Source: Nitrospirota bacterium
GTDB taxonomy: Bacteria > Nitrospirota > Thermodesulfovibrionia > Thermodesulfovibrionales > Magnetobacteriaceae
Length of the DNA stretch: 10,295 nucleotides
Assembly: GCA_015233265.1 (NCBI GenBank)
Contig: JADFXZ010000074.1
Span: forward strand, 1-10,295
Direction of reading: 5' to 3'
The notes under the pieces are model-generated. The model was not told where the DNA came from. It ran no database searches and saw only the letters and a list, made by a program, of their open reading frames with translations. Positions 1-5,511 of the stretch are shown here, in pieces. Numbering within the stretch: position 1 is the first letter of the stretch; every line of letters begins with the position of its first letter. The position numbers and the translations under genes are program-made.

Positions 1-1
1 G

Positions 2-1585
2 GGGATGTTTAACGCAATGCTCAGCTTTTATAAAAAGACCCTAAAGGCCGTTCTGAGGCATAAGTATCTGACGGTAGTGTTTATGGTAGTGGTGCTGGCA
101 GTAACAGGCTATTTATTCGTGAAGATTCAGAAGGGTTTTCTGCCGAATCAGGACTCCAACTTTCTCATAGGTATGACGCTTGGGCCAGAGAGTTATTCAT
201 ATGAGGAGATGCTTGAAAATCAAAGGAAAGTAACCGAGATTGTAGAAAAAGAACCGGGCGTCTTTGCCCTGATGTCAGCCGTTGGGAACTTCGGCGTATC
301 GAACAAGGGGATAATGTTTGTCATGATGGATGACAAGTCAAAGCGAAAGCTCTCGGCAGACGCCATGGTCATGGACCTGTGGCCTAAAGTCAACTCCGTA
401 CCGGGTATATTTACGTTTTTACAAAACCCACCGCCTATCCAAATCGGCTCAGCTCGGACCAATGCCATGTACCAGTACACACTAAGATCAACCAACATGC
501 AAGACCTCTATAAATATGGCCCCATAATGACGGCAAAGATGACTAAGATACCTGGCCTCGTCGGCGTCAACAACGATTTACAGATAAACGCCCCATGGAT
601 AAACGTGGATATTGACAGGGACAAGGCAGCCGCGCTGGGTCTGAATGTAAGCCAGATACAAACCGCTCTTGGGACGGCCTACGGCGGCATGTATGCCTCT
701 ACGATATTCTCGACGATAGACCAGTACTATGTAATCCTCCAGGTTGAGCCGCAGTTTCGGACTCAACCGAATCTGCTGTCGCGGTTATATATTCGCTCAA
801 GCTCTGACAACAGGCTTATCCCTCTGAGTACGGTTGCAAAGATAACCGAGTCCTCAGGGGCACTGACAGTAAACCACACAGGGATGATGCCATCTACCAC
901 GATTTCGTTTAATTTAAGAGAAGGCGTCTCGATAGGCGACGCCGTATCAGCAATAACTGAAATCGCCCATAACGAGCTTCCCCCAACGCTGTCGGGCACA
1001 TTTCAGGGGTCAGCGCAGGCATTTCAGGACTCTATGTCAAGCATGGGGCCGTTGATGTTGATAACAATATTTATTATCTATATGGTACTTGCCATATTAT
1101 ACGAGAGTTTTATACATCCGATAACAATCCTGACGTCGCTGCCGCTTGCGGGGTTTGGGGCCTTGATAACGCTGGTGCTGTTTAAGATGGAGTTGAACAT
1201 GTATTCGTTTGTCGGAGTAGTGATGCTGATAGGGATAGTGAAGAAAAACGGGATAATGATGGTAGACTTTGCGCTTGAGCTGGAGCGCGAAAAGGGAATG
1301 GAATCTGAGGAGTCGATATATAACGCCTGCACAGTGAGGTTTCGTCCAATAATGATGACAACAATGGCGGCGTTGTTTGGGACGATTCCGATAGCGCTTG
1401 GCTACGGCGCCGGAGGAGACGCAAGGCAGCCACTTGGGATAGCGGTAGTAGGTGGACTGGTATTTTCGCAGATGATGACGCTCTACATAACGCCGGTGTT
1501 TTATATCTACATGGACAGGCTGAATAAATGGATAACGAACAGGCCAAAGGCGTCAAGCCCGGCCCTTGAAAACGGGGGTATCTGA
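2..1585 (+). CDS. RND (HAE1/MdtB-MdtC-like) efflux transporter, C-terminal half, 5'-truncated by window edge
   Basis: This is the inner-membrane proton-driven pump subunit of a tripartite efflux system, which would work with a periplasmic adaptor and an outer-membrane channel. Only the second half is present (about 527 residues against about 1,040 for the family). The frame is open to the left edge, so the ATG at 5 is an internal Met and not the start. The visible part begins just before TM7 (hydrophobic about residues 22-42), followed by the FLPNQD segment typical of the second repeat. The periplasmic porter/docking region follows, then the TM8-TM12 block. The TM10 motif GIVKKNGIMMVDFA (Lys414, Asn415 counting from the Met at 5) aligns with the proton-relay Lys of AcrB. 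RFRPIMMTT and RQPLGIAVVGGL are strongly MdtB/MdtC-like. An exported protein gene follows 2 nt after the stop, so the two are probably co-transcribed. The substrate cannot be told from this half. Confidence 0.95.
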   Translation, partial: GMFNAMLSFYKKTLKAVLRHKYLTVVFMVVVLAVTGYLFVKIQKGFLPNQDSNFLIGMTLGPESYSYEEMLENQRKVTEIVEKEPGVFALMSAVGNFGVSNKGIMFVMMDDKSKRKLSADAMVMDLWPKVNSVPGIFTFLQNPPPIQIGSARTNAMYQYTLRSTNMQDLYKYGPIMTAKMTKIPGLVGVNNDLQINAPWINVDIDRDKAAALGLNVSQIQTALGTAYGGMYASTIFSTIDQYYVILQVEPQFRTQPNLLSRLYIRSSSDNRLIPLSTVAKITESSGALTVNHTGMMPSTTISFNLREGVSIGDAVSAITEIAHNELPPTLSGTFQGSAQAFQDSMSSMGPLMLITIFIIYMVLAILYESFIHPITILTSLPLAGFGALITLVLFKMELNMYSFVGVVMLIGIVKKNGIMMVDFALELEREKGMESEESIYNACTVRFRPIMMTTMAALFGTIPIALGYGAGGDARQPLGIAVVGGLVFSQMMTLYITPVFYIYMDRLNKWITNRPKASSPALENGGI

Positions 1586-1587
1586 AC

Positions 1588-2025
1588 ATGAAGTCAAGCT
1601 CAGCGGTAATAATACTATTAATAATAGCCCTTACAGCCCTCAACACTCATGTAACAGCAGCCGACGAGCACCCGACGGCGACATTTCAGACAGGAAGCGT
1701 AAATGGAATAGACTACATAGCAGGCGGCGTTGGGGATGACGACAGAGATGCTCTCGAGGCGATAGCAAGGGCTAAATATAATTTAAAACTTATCTTTGCA
1801 ACAAATATGGGCAGTTATCTTGCCGACATTCCGGTAGAGATCACAGGAAAAGGCGGTAAAAAGCTCATTGAAGCAGTCTCAAGCGGACCGCTTTTTTTCG
1901 TAAAGCTCCCAGTAGGCACATACACGATAAAGGCAACATTCGAAGGCAAGGAAAAAACCCAGAAGATCAAAGCCACCAATGCCAAGCAGCAGGCAGTCTT
2001 CACATGGCTGATTCCCACCCTGTAA
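1588..2025 (+). CDS. Small exported protein, carboxypeptidase-regulatory-like domain
   Basis: A 145-residue protein with a Sec signal peptide: Lys2, a hydrophobic core at about residues 6-18, and a plausible signal peptidase I site after VTA (residues 22-24). The mature part contains the string GIDYIAGGVGDDDRDAL, then alternating beta-strand-like segments (residues about 66-140) ending in PVGTYTIKATFEGKEKTQKI. That pattern fits a carboxypeptidase regulatory-like or transthyretin-like beta sandwich; family members are small periplasmic proteins of unknown role. The ATG at 1588 starts 2 nt after the transporter stop and has GGGGG at 1574-1578 as a possible Shine-Dalgarno inside the end of the transporter gene. 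It is therefore likely the last gene of the efflux operon. Any part in efflux or envelope stress is inference from position only. The family call is from the overall pattern, not from a catalytic motif. Confidence 0.8.
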   Translation: MKSSSAVIILLIIALTALNTHVTAADEHPTATFQTGSVNGIDYIAGGVGDDDRDALEAIARAKYNLKLIFATNMGSYLADIPVEITGKGGKKLIEAVSSGPLFFVKLPVGTYTIKATFEGKEKTQKIKATNAKQQAVFTWLIPTL

Positions 2026-2130
2026 AATGAAAATAATACAACAATAACAACTCCAACGCCAAATCATTTTTTATAATCGACTTTTTTGTAAAAGCCACAC
2101 CCTTGAGTCACGTAATTTCCAAGAAGTGAC

Positions 2131-2146
2131 GTTATCTAAAGGTAAC
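2131..2146. repeat. Operator-like inverted repeat, copy 1
   Basis: GTTATCTAAAGGTAAC has arms GTTAt and GTAAC around a 6-nt spacer, followed by AC. It shares arm sequence and spacer length with the site at 2229. Together they suggest a consensus GTGTTAC-N6-GTAACAC that could bind a dimeric regulator. No regulator gene is in the window. Confidence 0.35.
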
Positions 2147-2228
2147 ACTCCTAAATTCCTGCTCAACAATACGATTCAGCTGTCCCTCTAAGAAACACGC
2201 TTTATAAGCCGGTTTAAAATAATATGGT

Positions 2229-2244
2229 GTTACGTGTAGGTAAC
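2229..2244. repeat. Operator-like inverted repeat, copy 2
   Basis: GTTACGTGTAGGTAAC has perfect 5-bp arms around a 6-nt spacer and is preceded by GT, so it extends towards the same consensus as copy 1. The centres of the two copies are 98 nt apart. It lies about 170 nt upstream of the TTGACA promoter candidate at 2417. Confidence 0.4.
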
Positions 2245-2416
2245 ATTATCTATCCGACTAAGCGATTGTTAAATCCTATCGGTTTAATCAGGAATAAAAA
2301 CTATGGTGCAATCATTTACAGCTATTGTAATATCACTCTATGTCAATAAGTACAAATATCGCTATGCTTATAAGATATTGTTATAAATTCATAAAATAAT
2401 TTAATTAAATGAAAGC

Positions 2417-2446
2417 TTGACATGCTAATAATTGGTGTAATAACAT
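2417..2446 (+). promoter_or_regulatory. Candidate sigma-70 promoter (TTGACA / TAACAT)
   Basis: A perfect TTGACA at 2417-2422 is followed after 18 nt by TAACAT at 2441-2446, which matches TATAAT at 4 of 6 positions. It points toward the mini-ORF at 2523 and the lipoprotein gene. AT-rich DNA produces such matches by chance, so this is tentative. Confidence 0.35.
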
Positions 2447-2454
2447 AGCACACA

Positions 2455-2485
2455 AAAGCATTGTTTGTTTTCTCGGTTTTACTGG
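2455..2485 (+). repeat. T-rich module, copy 1 of imperfect direct repeat
   Basis: Begins AAAGCATTGTTTG and ends GGTTTTACTGG. The same framework, AAAGC[A/G]TTGTTT then GTTTT and TTTACTGG, recurs at 2829-2861. Its TTTACT (2478-2483) doubles as a -35-like box for the TATAAT at 2500. Confidence 0.45.
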
Positions 2486-2505
2486 GAATTAATTAATGAT
2501 ATAAT
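2478..2505 (+). promoter_or_regulatory. Candidate promoter (TTTACT / TATAAT) ahead of mini-ORF
   Basis: TTTACT at 2478-2483, a 16-nt spacer and a perfect TATAAT at 2500-2505. A strong Shine-Dalgarno starts only 5-6 nt after the -10 box. A transcript from here would therefore begin at or within the ribosome binding site of the 9-codon ORF and might be nearly leaderless. The promoter at 2417 would serve that ORF better. Confidence 0.35.
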
Positions 2506-2522
2506 TTAAAAGGAGATAACTA

Positions 2523-2552
2523 ATGCCGCCTTGTGGTTCTAATCACTATTGA
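2523..2552 (+). CDS. Possible 9-residue peptide (MPPCGSNHY)
   Basis: An ATG at 2523 is preceded by AAAAGGAG (2508-2515) at a 7-nt spacing, the best Shine-Dalgarno in the non-coding stretch. The frame reads Met-Pro-Pro-Cys-Gly-Ser-Asn-His-Tyr and then TGA at 2550-2552. Candidate promoters lie just upstream. It might be a leader peptide for regulation of the downstream lipoprotein gene, or the preserved start of a gene whose body has decayed. No coding continuation was seen after the stop. A translated product is unproven. Confidence 0.25.
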   Translation: MPPCGSNHY

Positions 2553-2688
2553 AACATAACAGAAGAGAAGATGGCTGCAATACTTATCTAACTATAAAGG
2601 AATAGATTTAATTTAAAAGACAATAGTCATTGTGATGTTAGTAAGTTTGAAGTTAAAGCAAACGGATCGTGACAAGACGACGTTAACG

Positions 2689-2716
2689 TTGACATTAGAG
2701 GTCGATTCTCTATTTT
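2689..2716 (+). promoter_or_regulatory. Candidate sigma-70 promoter (TTGACA / TATTTT) with overlapping palindrome
   Basis: A perfect TTGACA at 2689-2694, a 16-nt spacer and TATTTT at 2711-2716. The 10-nt perfect palindrome ACGTTAACGT (2680-2689) abuts the -35 box, a place where a repressor or activator could bind. Transcription would run toward the lipoprotein gene and leave a 5' leader of roughly 285 nt containing two hairpins. Confidence 0.35.
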
Positions 2717-2828
2717 TATCATTCGATACGGTGTGGCATATGATTGATAGTAAAGTAAGAAATATCCATGCATCAAAATGATACTAAAGCTCAATATTGA
2801 ATAATGTTGAAGTTGTTTTAATAGGACT

Positions 2829-2861
2829 AAAGCGTTGTTTTCTTTTTTGTTTTTTTACTGG
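2829..2861 (+). repeat. T-rich module, copy 2 of imperfect direct repeat
   Basis: Begins AAAGCGTTGTTTTC and ends TTTACTGG, matching copy 1 at 2455-2485 at both ends with a longer T tract between. It could place a -35-like TTTACT at 2854-2859, but the corresponding -10 region (around CATAGAT, 2877-2883) is weak. Confidence 0.45.
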
Positions 2862-2895
2862 TGGTGATACGTACTTCATAGATAGGGATATAGTG

Positions 2896-2912
2896 TAGTT
2901 CTGCGAGAACTA
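2896..2912. repeat. Perfect 7-bp palindrome upstream of lipoprotein gene
   Basis: TAGTTCTGCGAGAACTA is a perfect inverted repeat with a 3-nt centre. It lies about 97 nt before the preferred start at 3009. It could be an operator, or a small hairpin in the leader. There is no T run after it, so it is not a terminator. Confidence 0.5.
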
Positions 2913-2951
2913 TTAAGATATGTGTTTGTAGAGCGTTATGTAATAGACCAA

Positions 2952-2968
2952 ACTCAGTTTCACTGAGT
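2952..2968 (+). repeat. Hairpin in lipoprotein leader
   Basis: ACTCAG (2952-2957) and CTGAGT (2963-2968) form a 6-bp stem with a 5-nt loop, about 26 nt before the Shine-Dalgarno at 2994. It overlaps the upstream in-frame GTG at 2967, which argues against that codon being the start. Confidence 0.4.
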
Positions 2969-2993
2969 GGATATGTCAAAAATAATCTATAGT

Positions 2994-3000
2994 AAGGAGA
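2994..3000 (+). promoter_or_regulatory. Ribosome binding site that decides the lipoprotein start
   Basis: AAGGAGA sits 8 nt before the GTG at 3009. Neither of the earlier in-frame candidates, GTG 2967 and ATG 2973, has a comparable site, so 3009 is preferred. Confidence 0.75.
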
Positions 3001-3008
3001 GCAGTATT

Positions 3009-4241
3009 GTGAAAAAGATTTTGCTTTTGACGTTGTATGTCGTGTTTTTGTTTATGATGGTTTCGTGTTCTGAAACACTAAGATGGATTCGTAATGACGT
3101 TTATGGTGCCTATCGCGCACCTCAGGTTACTAACGTGGATATTAGTACGTTGGATTTAGCCACAGAATTGAGCAGATTTGAACCTAACAAAACCTGCCTA
3201 AGGAATACCTCCGATAATAACACTTTTAAGCTTACTTCGTGGAACGGCACGATGTCTGAAGATGAACAGGAACAGATACACTTACAACTTGAACAGAAAC
3301 GCATCAGAGATGCTTTCTTTGAATTCAATTGCAATCTAAAAGGCAATCCGTACAGGGAGCAGCGCAATTCTATTCAAAATAACATCCTTAGGGCGTCGGA
3401 TGTTAGCTGTGGTGAATTTATGACAACGATGAAGGTAAAACAGGACATTATTAACACTTTATTCTCAGGACTTGCGACAATCGGTGCCAGTATTTCACCT
3501 ATCATTTCTAGCCCACTTGCCGTTGCCAAGGCATTGTCTGCAAGTTCAGCAGCCCTTATGGGAATTAGGACTGATGTTGATCAACAAGTTTATGGTGAGC
3601 TGGCAAGCCAGCTGATAAAAGCCTCAATCGACGCAAAGCGTGCTTCAATGAAAAAGGAGATAGACAATAAACAAACCTATTGCAAAAGGAACTACTCAAT
3701 TCAAGACGCCGTAAGAGATGCAATAGACTATCATACCGCTTGCAGTCTCATCGCCGGTTTAGAACAGGCCAATAACGCCGTTACAAGCTTAAAATCCGTA
3801 AGTATGGAGACAATGACTAAATGGTTTGAGACTTACGGTAAACTTAAAGAAGCTGAAGTCAAGGCATTAGCATCTCCGACTCCAACACCACCTGCATCGC
3901 CAGCACCGTCAACAACTCCAACTCCACCGAATACACAAGGTAATGCTGGGACTGATAACAACTCTGCAAAAGGTGCGAATAACAACACTGCGGGAGAAAT
4001 GACAAACAACAAAGCACCGCTTCCGCAGGCGTGGTATAACTGCGATAATGAAATGGATTACCAGCTTCCGTTTCCAGATGTGAAAAATGAAGCGGCTTCT
4101 AAACCTACTCCAACACCGACGCCTACTATGACACCTTCGCCGACACCTAAACCAAAGAAGAAGGCTCGGAAAGTTACTCCTACTCCAGCACCTCCTCCCA
4201 CGCCAACACCAGCGCTTCCAGGCACTCCTGGGGCGAATTAG
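3009..4241 (+). CDS. Uncharacterised lipoprotein with Pro/Thr-rich linker and tail
   Basis: From the GTG at 3009 this is 410 residues; an in-frame GTG at 2967 would add 14 but lacks a ribosome binding site. The N-terminus is a lipoprotein signal: Lys-Lys, a hydrophobic core, then MVSC with the lipidated Cys at residue 20. Next comes a mostly helical, charged body (about 21-285) with a Ser/Ala/Gly-rich hydrophobic stretch at about 150-182 that could be a buried or membrane-touching hairpin. A low-complexity Pro/Thr/Ser segment (about 289-310) follows, then an Asn-rich linker, a short conserved-looking patch containing WYNCDNEMDY, and a second PT-repeat tail with a Lys/Arg cluster (about 367-410). 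Six Cys beside the lipidated one could form disulfides in the periplasm. The PT tail resembles wall- or surface-spanning linkers. I do not recognise the family. Its base composition is more AT-rich than the lpx genes, which suggests transfer. It stands alone, without operon partners. Confidence 0.85.
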   Translation: MKKILLLTLYVVFLFMMVSCSETLRWIRNDVYGAYRAPQVTNVDISTLDLATELSRFEPNKTCLRNTSDNNTFKLTSWNGTMSEDEQEQIHLQLEQKRIRDAFFEFNCNLKGNPYREQRNSIQNNILRASDVSCGEFMTTMKVKQDIINTLFSGLATIGASISPIISSPLAVAKALSASSAALMGIRTDVDQQVYGELASQLIKASIDAKRASMKKEIDNKQTYCKRNYSIQDAVRDAIDYHTACSLIAGLEQANNAVTSLKSVSMETMTKWFETYGKLKEAEVKALASPTPTPPASPAPSTTPTPPNTQGNAGTDNNSAKGANNNTAGEMTNNKAPLPQAWYNCDNEMDYQLPFPDVKNEAASKPTPTPTPTMTPSPTPKPKKKARKVTPTPAPPPTPTPALPGTPGAN

Positions 4242-4251
4242 GTAAGTGCCA

Positions 4252-4272
4252 TGAACATGGAAAAAATGTTCA
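4252..4272 (+). repeat. AT-rich hairpin after lipoprotein gene
   Basis: TGAACAT and ATGTTCA form a 7-bp stem around a GGAAAAA loop, 11 nt after the lipoprotein stop. There is no following T tract and the stem is weak, so at most it is a poor terminator or an mRNA 3'-end structure. Confidence 0.35.
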
Positions 4273-4305
4273 CTAAATAAGTTGACATTGCTGGGTCAAG
4301 AATAG

Positions 4306-4352
4306 GGGACAGCGACTATAGTATTTAAATATGATCACATAGTCGCTGTCCC
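4306..4352. repeat. REP/MITE-like inverted repeat (14-bp perfect arms)
   Basis: GGGACAGCGACTAT (4306-4319) and its exact complement (4339-4352) flank a 19-nt AT-rich loop that contains TGATCA. The outer flanks also show related AATAG / TTCTATT ends. Short GGGGACAG-type hairpins of this kind are common as dispersed repeats linked to Y1/IS200-like (RAYT) transposases; that link is from general knowledge and no transposase is in the window. There is no T tract, so it is not a standard terminator. Confidence 0.6.
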
Positions 4353-4485
4353 TCGTTCTATTAATAAACCGTGTCCAGCCAATCTCACCCCAACCGATAC
4401 CATCAACTTTCACCTGACGTCCTCGTCATAACCTTTACCTCCAGTCCGCCACATATAAATATTTCGTTTTTAATCGCGTATCGTT

Positions 4486-4491
4486 TATAAT
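4486..4491 (+). promoter_or_regulatory. Candidate -10 box for the lipid A operon
   Basis: A perfect TATAAT lies 39 nt before the TTG start of the dehydrogenase gene. The -35 region at the proper distance is poor (TTCGTT at 4463-4468). It is the only good -10 box between the REP-like repeat and the operon, so it is the likeliest promoter if the operon starts here. Confidence 0.35.
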
Positions 4492-4530
4492 ACCTCTTGA
4501 TATGAGAGAATTTGAGAAATTTCTTAGGCT

Positions 4531-5511
4531 TTGGTCTTCACTGTGCAATTTGTAGAGGCTGCGGTACCTCTTAGGGTCGGTCTGATTGGCGTAGGGTATT
4601 TTGGTAAACACCACGGGCGTATTATCACTGAGCTTTCTGAGGCGGTGCTTGCCGCCGTGTGTGATACTGATTTCTCAGTGGCGCAGCTGGCTGCAACGCA
4701 ATATAACTGCCCAGCCTTTGCCTCTGTCGATGAGGCGCTGCCGCTTGCCGATGCCTTTGTCATTGCAACCCCTACGCGGACACACAGCGGCATTGCCATG
4801 AAGTGCCTTCGGGCCGGTAAGCATGTGTTTGTCGAGAAACCCATCACCGAGGGCGTTGATGAGGCCGCTCAGTTGATAGACGCGGCCAATAAGCGCGGTC
4901 TTACTCTTCAAGTCGGGCATGTCGAGAGATATAACCCGGGTCTTATCAGCTTGCGCTCAATGCTTGACGCACCGGCATATATCGAAACCCAGCGCCTTTC
5001 GCCTCTGATTGAGCGCGCGGCAGGCATAGACGTTACCCTTGATCTGATGATTCACGACATCGACATTGTGCTTTCTATCTCCAAATCTCCGGTTAAGTCG
5101 ATTAATGCGGCAGGTTCAAGCGTCATAACCGGCTGCATCGATACGGCAAAGGCGTGGATTGAGTTTGACAGCGGGCTTAAGGCATTATTATACGCAGGCA
5201 GGCTGGCAAGCGATAAACGGCGCACTATCACAGTGTCTCAGAGAAACGAGCAGTTGACTTTGGACTATCAAAGCGGCATAATAACTAAATACGTAACGAG
5301 CGGTTCATCTGTTAAGGCAGTCCCCATGAATGACCGGCCATCGGCGCAGCCTGTGGTTGAGCCTCTGAAGGAGGAACTGCGTGGTTTTATAGAAAGTGTC
5401 AGAACAGGAAAGCGGCCTCGGGTGACCGGAGAGTGTGGGCGAAAGGCTCTGAGCCTGGCCCTCAATATAGGAAATATTATAAGGGACAGTGACAGTAGTG
5501 TGATGATATGA
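4531..5511 (+). CDS. gnnA: Gfo/Idh/MocA-type dehydrogenase, probable UDP-GlcNAc 3-dehydrogenase GnnA
   Basis: A cytoplasmic NAD(P)-dependent sugar dehydrogenase of 326 residues, the usual length. The Rossmann GVGYFG lies at residues 20-25, the family EKP motif at 102-104 (Lys103 catalytic), GHVERYNP at 129-136, and LDLMIHDID at 170-178 with the active-site Asp/His. It overlaps the aminotransferase gene by 4 nt (ATGA) and sits upstream of lpxB. That matches gnnA-gnnB-lpxB of Acidithiobacillus ferrooxidans, where GnnA oxidises the 3-OH of UDP-GlcNAc to a ketone for the first step toward diamino-sugar lipid A. The family fold is certain; the substrate is inferred from context. A WbpB-like UDP-GlcNAcA 3-dehydrogenase is the main alternative. 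The start is uncertain: the TTG at 4531 follows an in-frame stop (4525) with no good Shine-Dalgarno, and the GTG at 4543 is equally possible. Homology begins near residue 14. Confidence 0.85.
   Translation: MVFTVQFVEAAVPLRVGLIGVGYFGKHHGRIITELSEAVLAAVCDTDFSVAQLAATQYNCPAFASVDEALPLADAFVIATPTRTHSGIAMKCLRAGKHVFVEKPITEGVDEAAQLIDAANKRGLTLQVGHVERYNPGLISLRSMLDAPAYIETQRLSPLIERAAGIDVTLDLMIHDIDIVLSISKSPVKSINAAGSSVITGCIDTAKAWIEFDSGLKALLYAGRLASDKRRTITVSQRNEQLTLDYQSGIITKYVTSGSSVKAVPMNDRPSAQPVVEPLKEELRGFIESVRTGKRPRVTGECGRKALSLALNIGNIIRDSDSSVMI

Larger units (their letters stand above)
2026..3008. other. AT-rich intergenic region without a long ORF
   Basis: About 980 bases with clearly lower GC than the flanking envelope genes and no ORF of gene length that looks real on either strand. 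It holds two related inverted repeats (2131-2146, 2229-2244), two TTGACA -35-like boxes (2417, 2689), a TATAAT box (2500), and a mini-ORF with a strong ribosome binding site (2523). A T-rich module is repeated at 2455 and 2829, and two small hairpins lie at 2896 and 2952. No clear Rho-independent terminator follows the gene ending at 2025. The stretch could be a regulatory leader, a decayed gene, or the edge of transferred DNA. The low GC continues in weaker form into the lipoprotein gene downstream. Confidence 0.7.

Noticed and set aside
1182..1646. 154-codon open frame on the minus strand opposite the transporter gene
   Set aside because: Low-complexity Ser/Leu-rich translation antisense to strongly conserved RND sequence, so it is a shadow.
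2085..2100. Possible terminator after the gene ending at 2025 (CTTTTTTGTAAAAG)
   Set aside because: Only a short A/T stem without GC pairs or a proper trailing T run.
2791..2800. TCAATATTGA palindrome
   Set aside because: Short and entirely expected by chance in AT-rich DNA, with no associated promoter.
2967..3008. Upstream GTG (2967) or ATG (2973) as start of the lipoprotein
   Set aside because: No ribosome site at either, and the GTG lies in a hairpin. Starting at 3009 gives a canonical Lys-Lys lipoprotein signal and a perfectly spaced AAGGAGA.
3873..4230. PT-rich triplet-like repeats in the lipoprotein gene as a CRISPR or satellite array
   Set aside because: The repetition follows Pro/Thr codons in an open frame without regular units or spacers.
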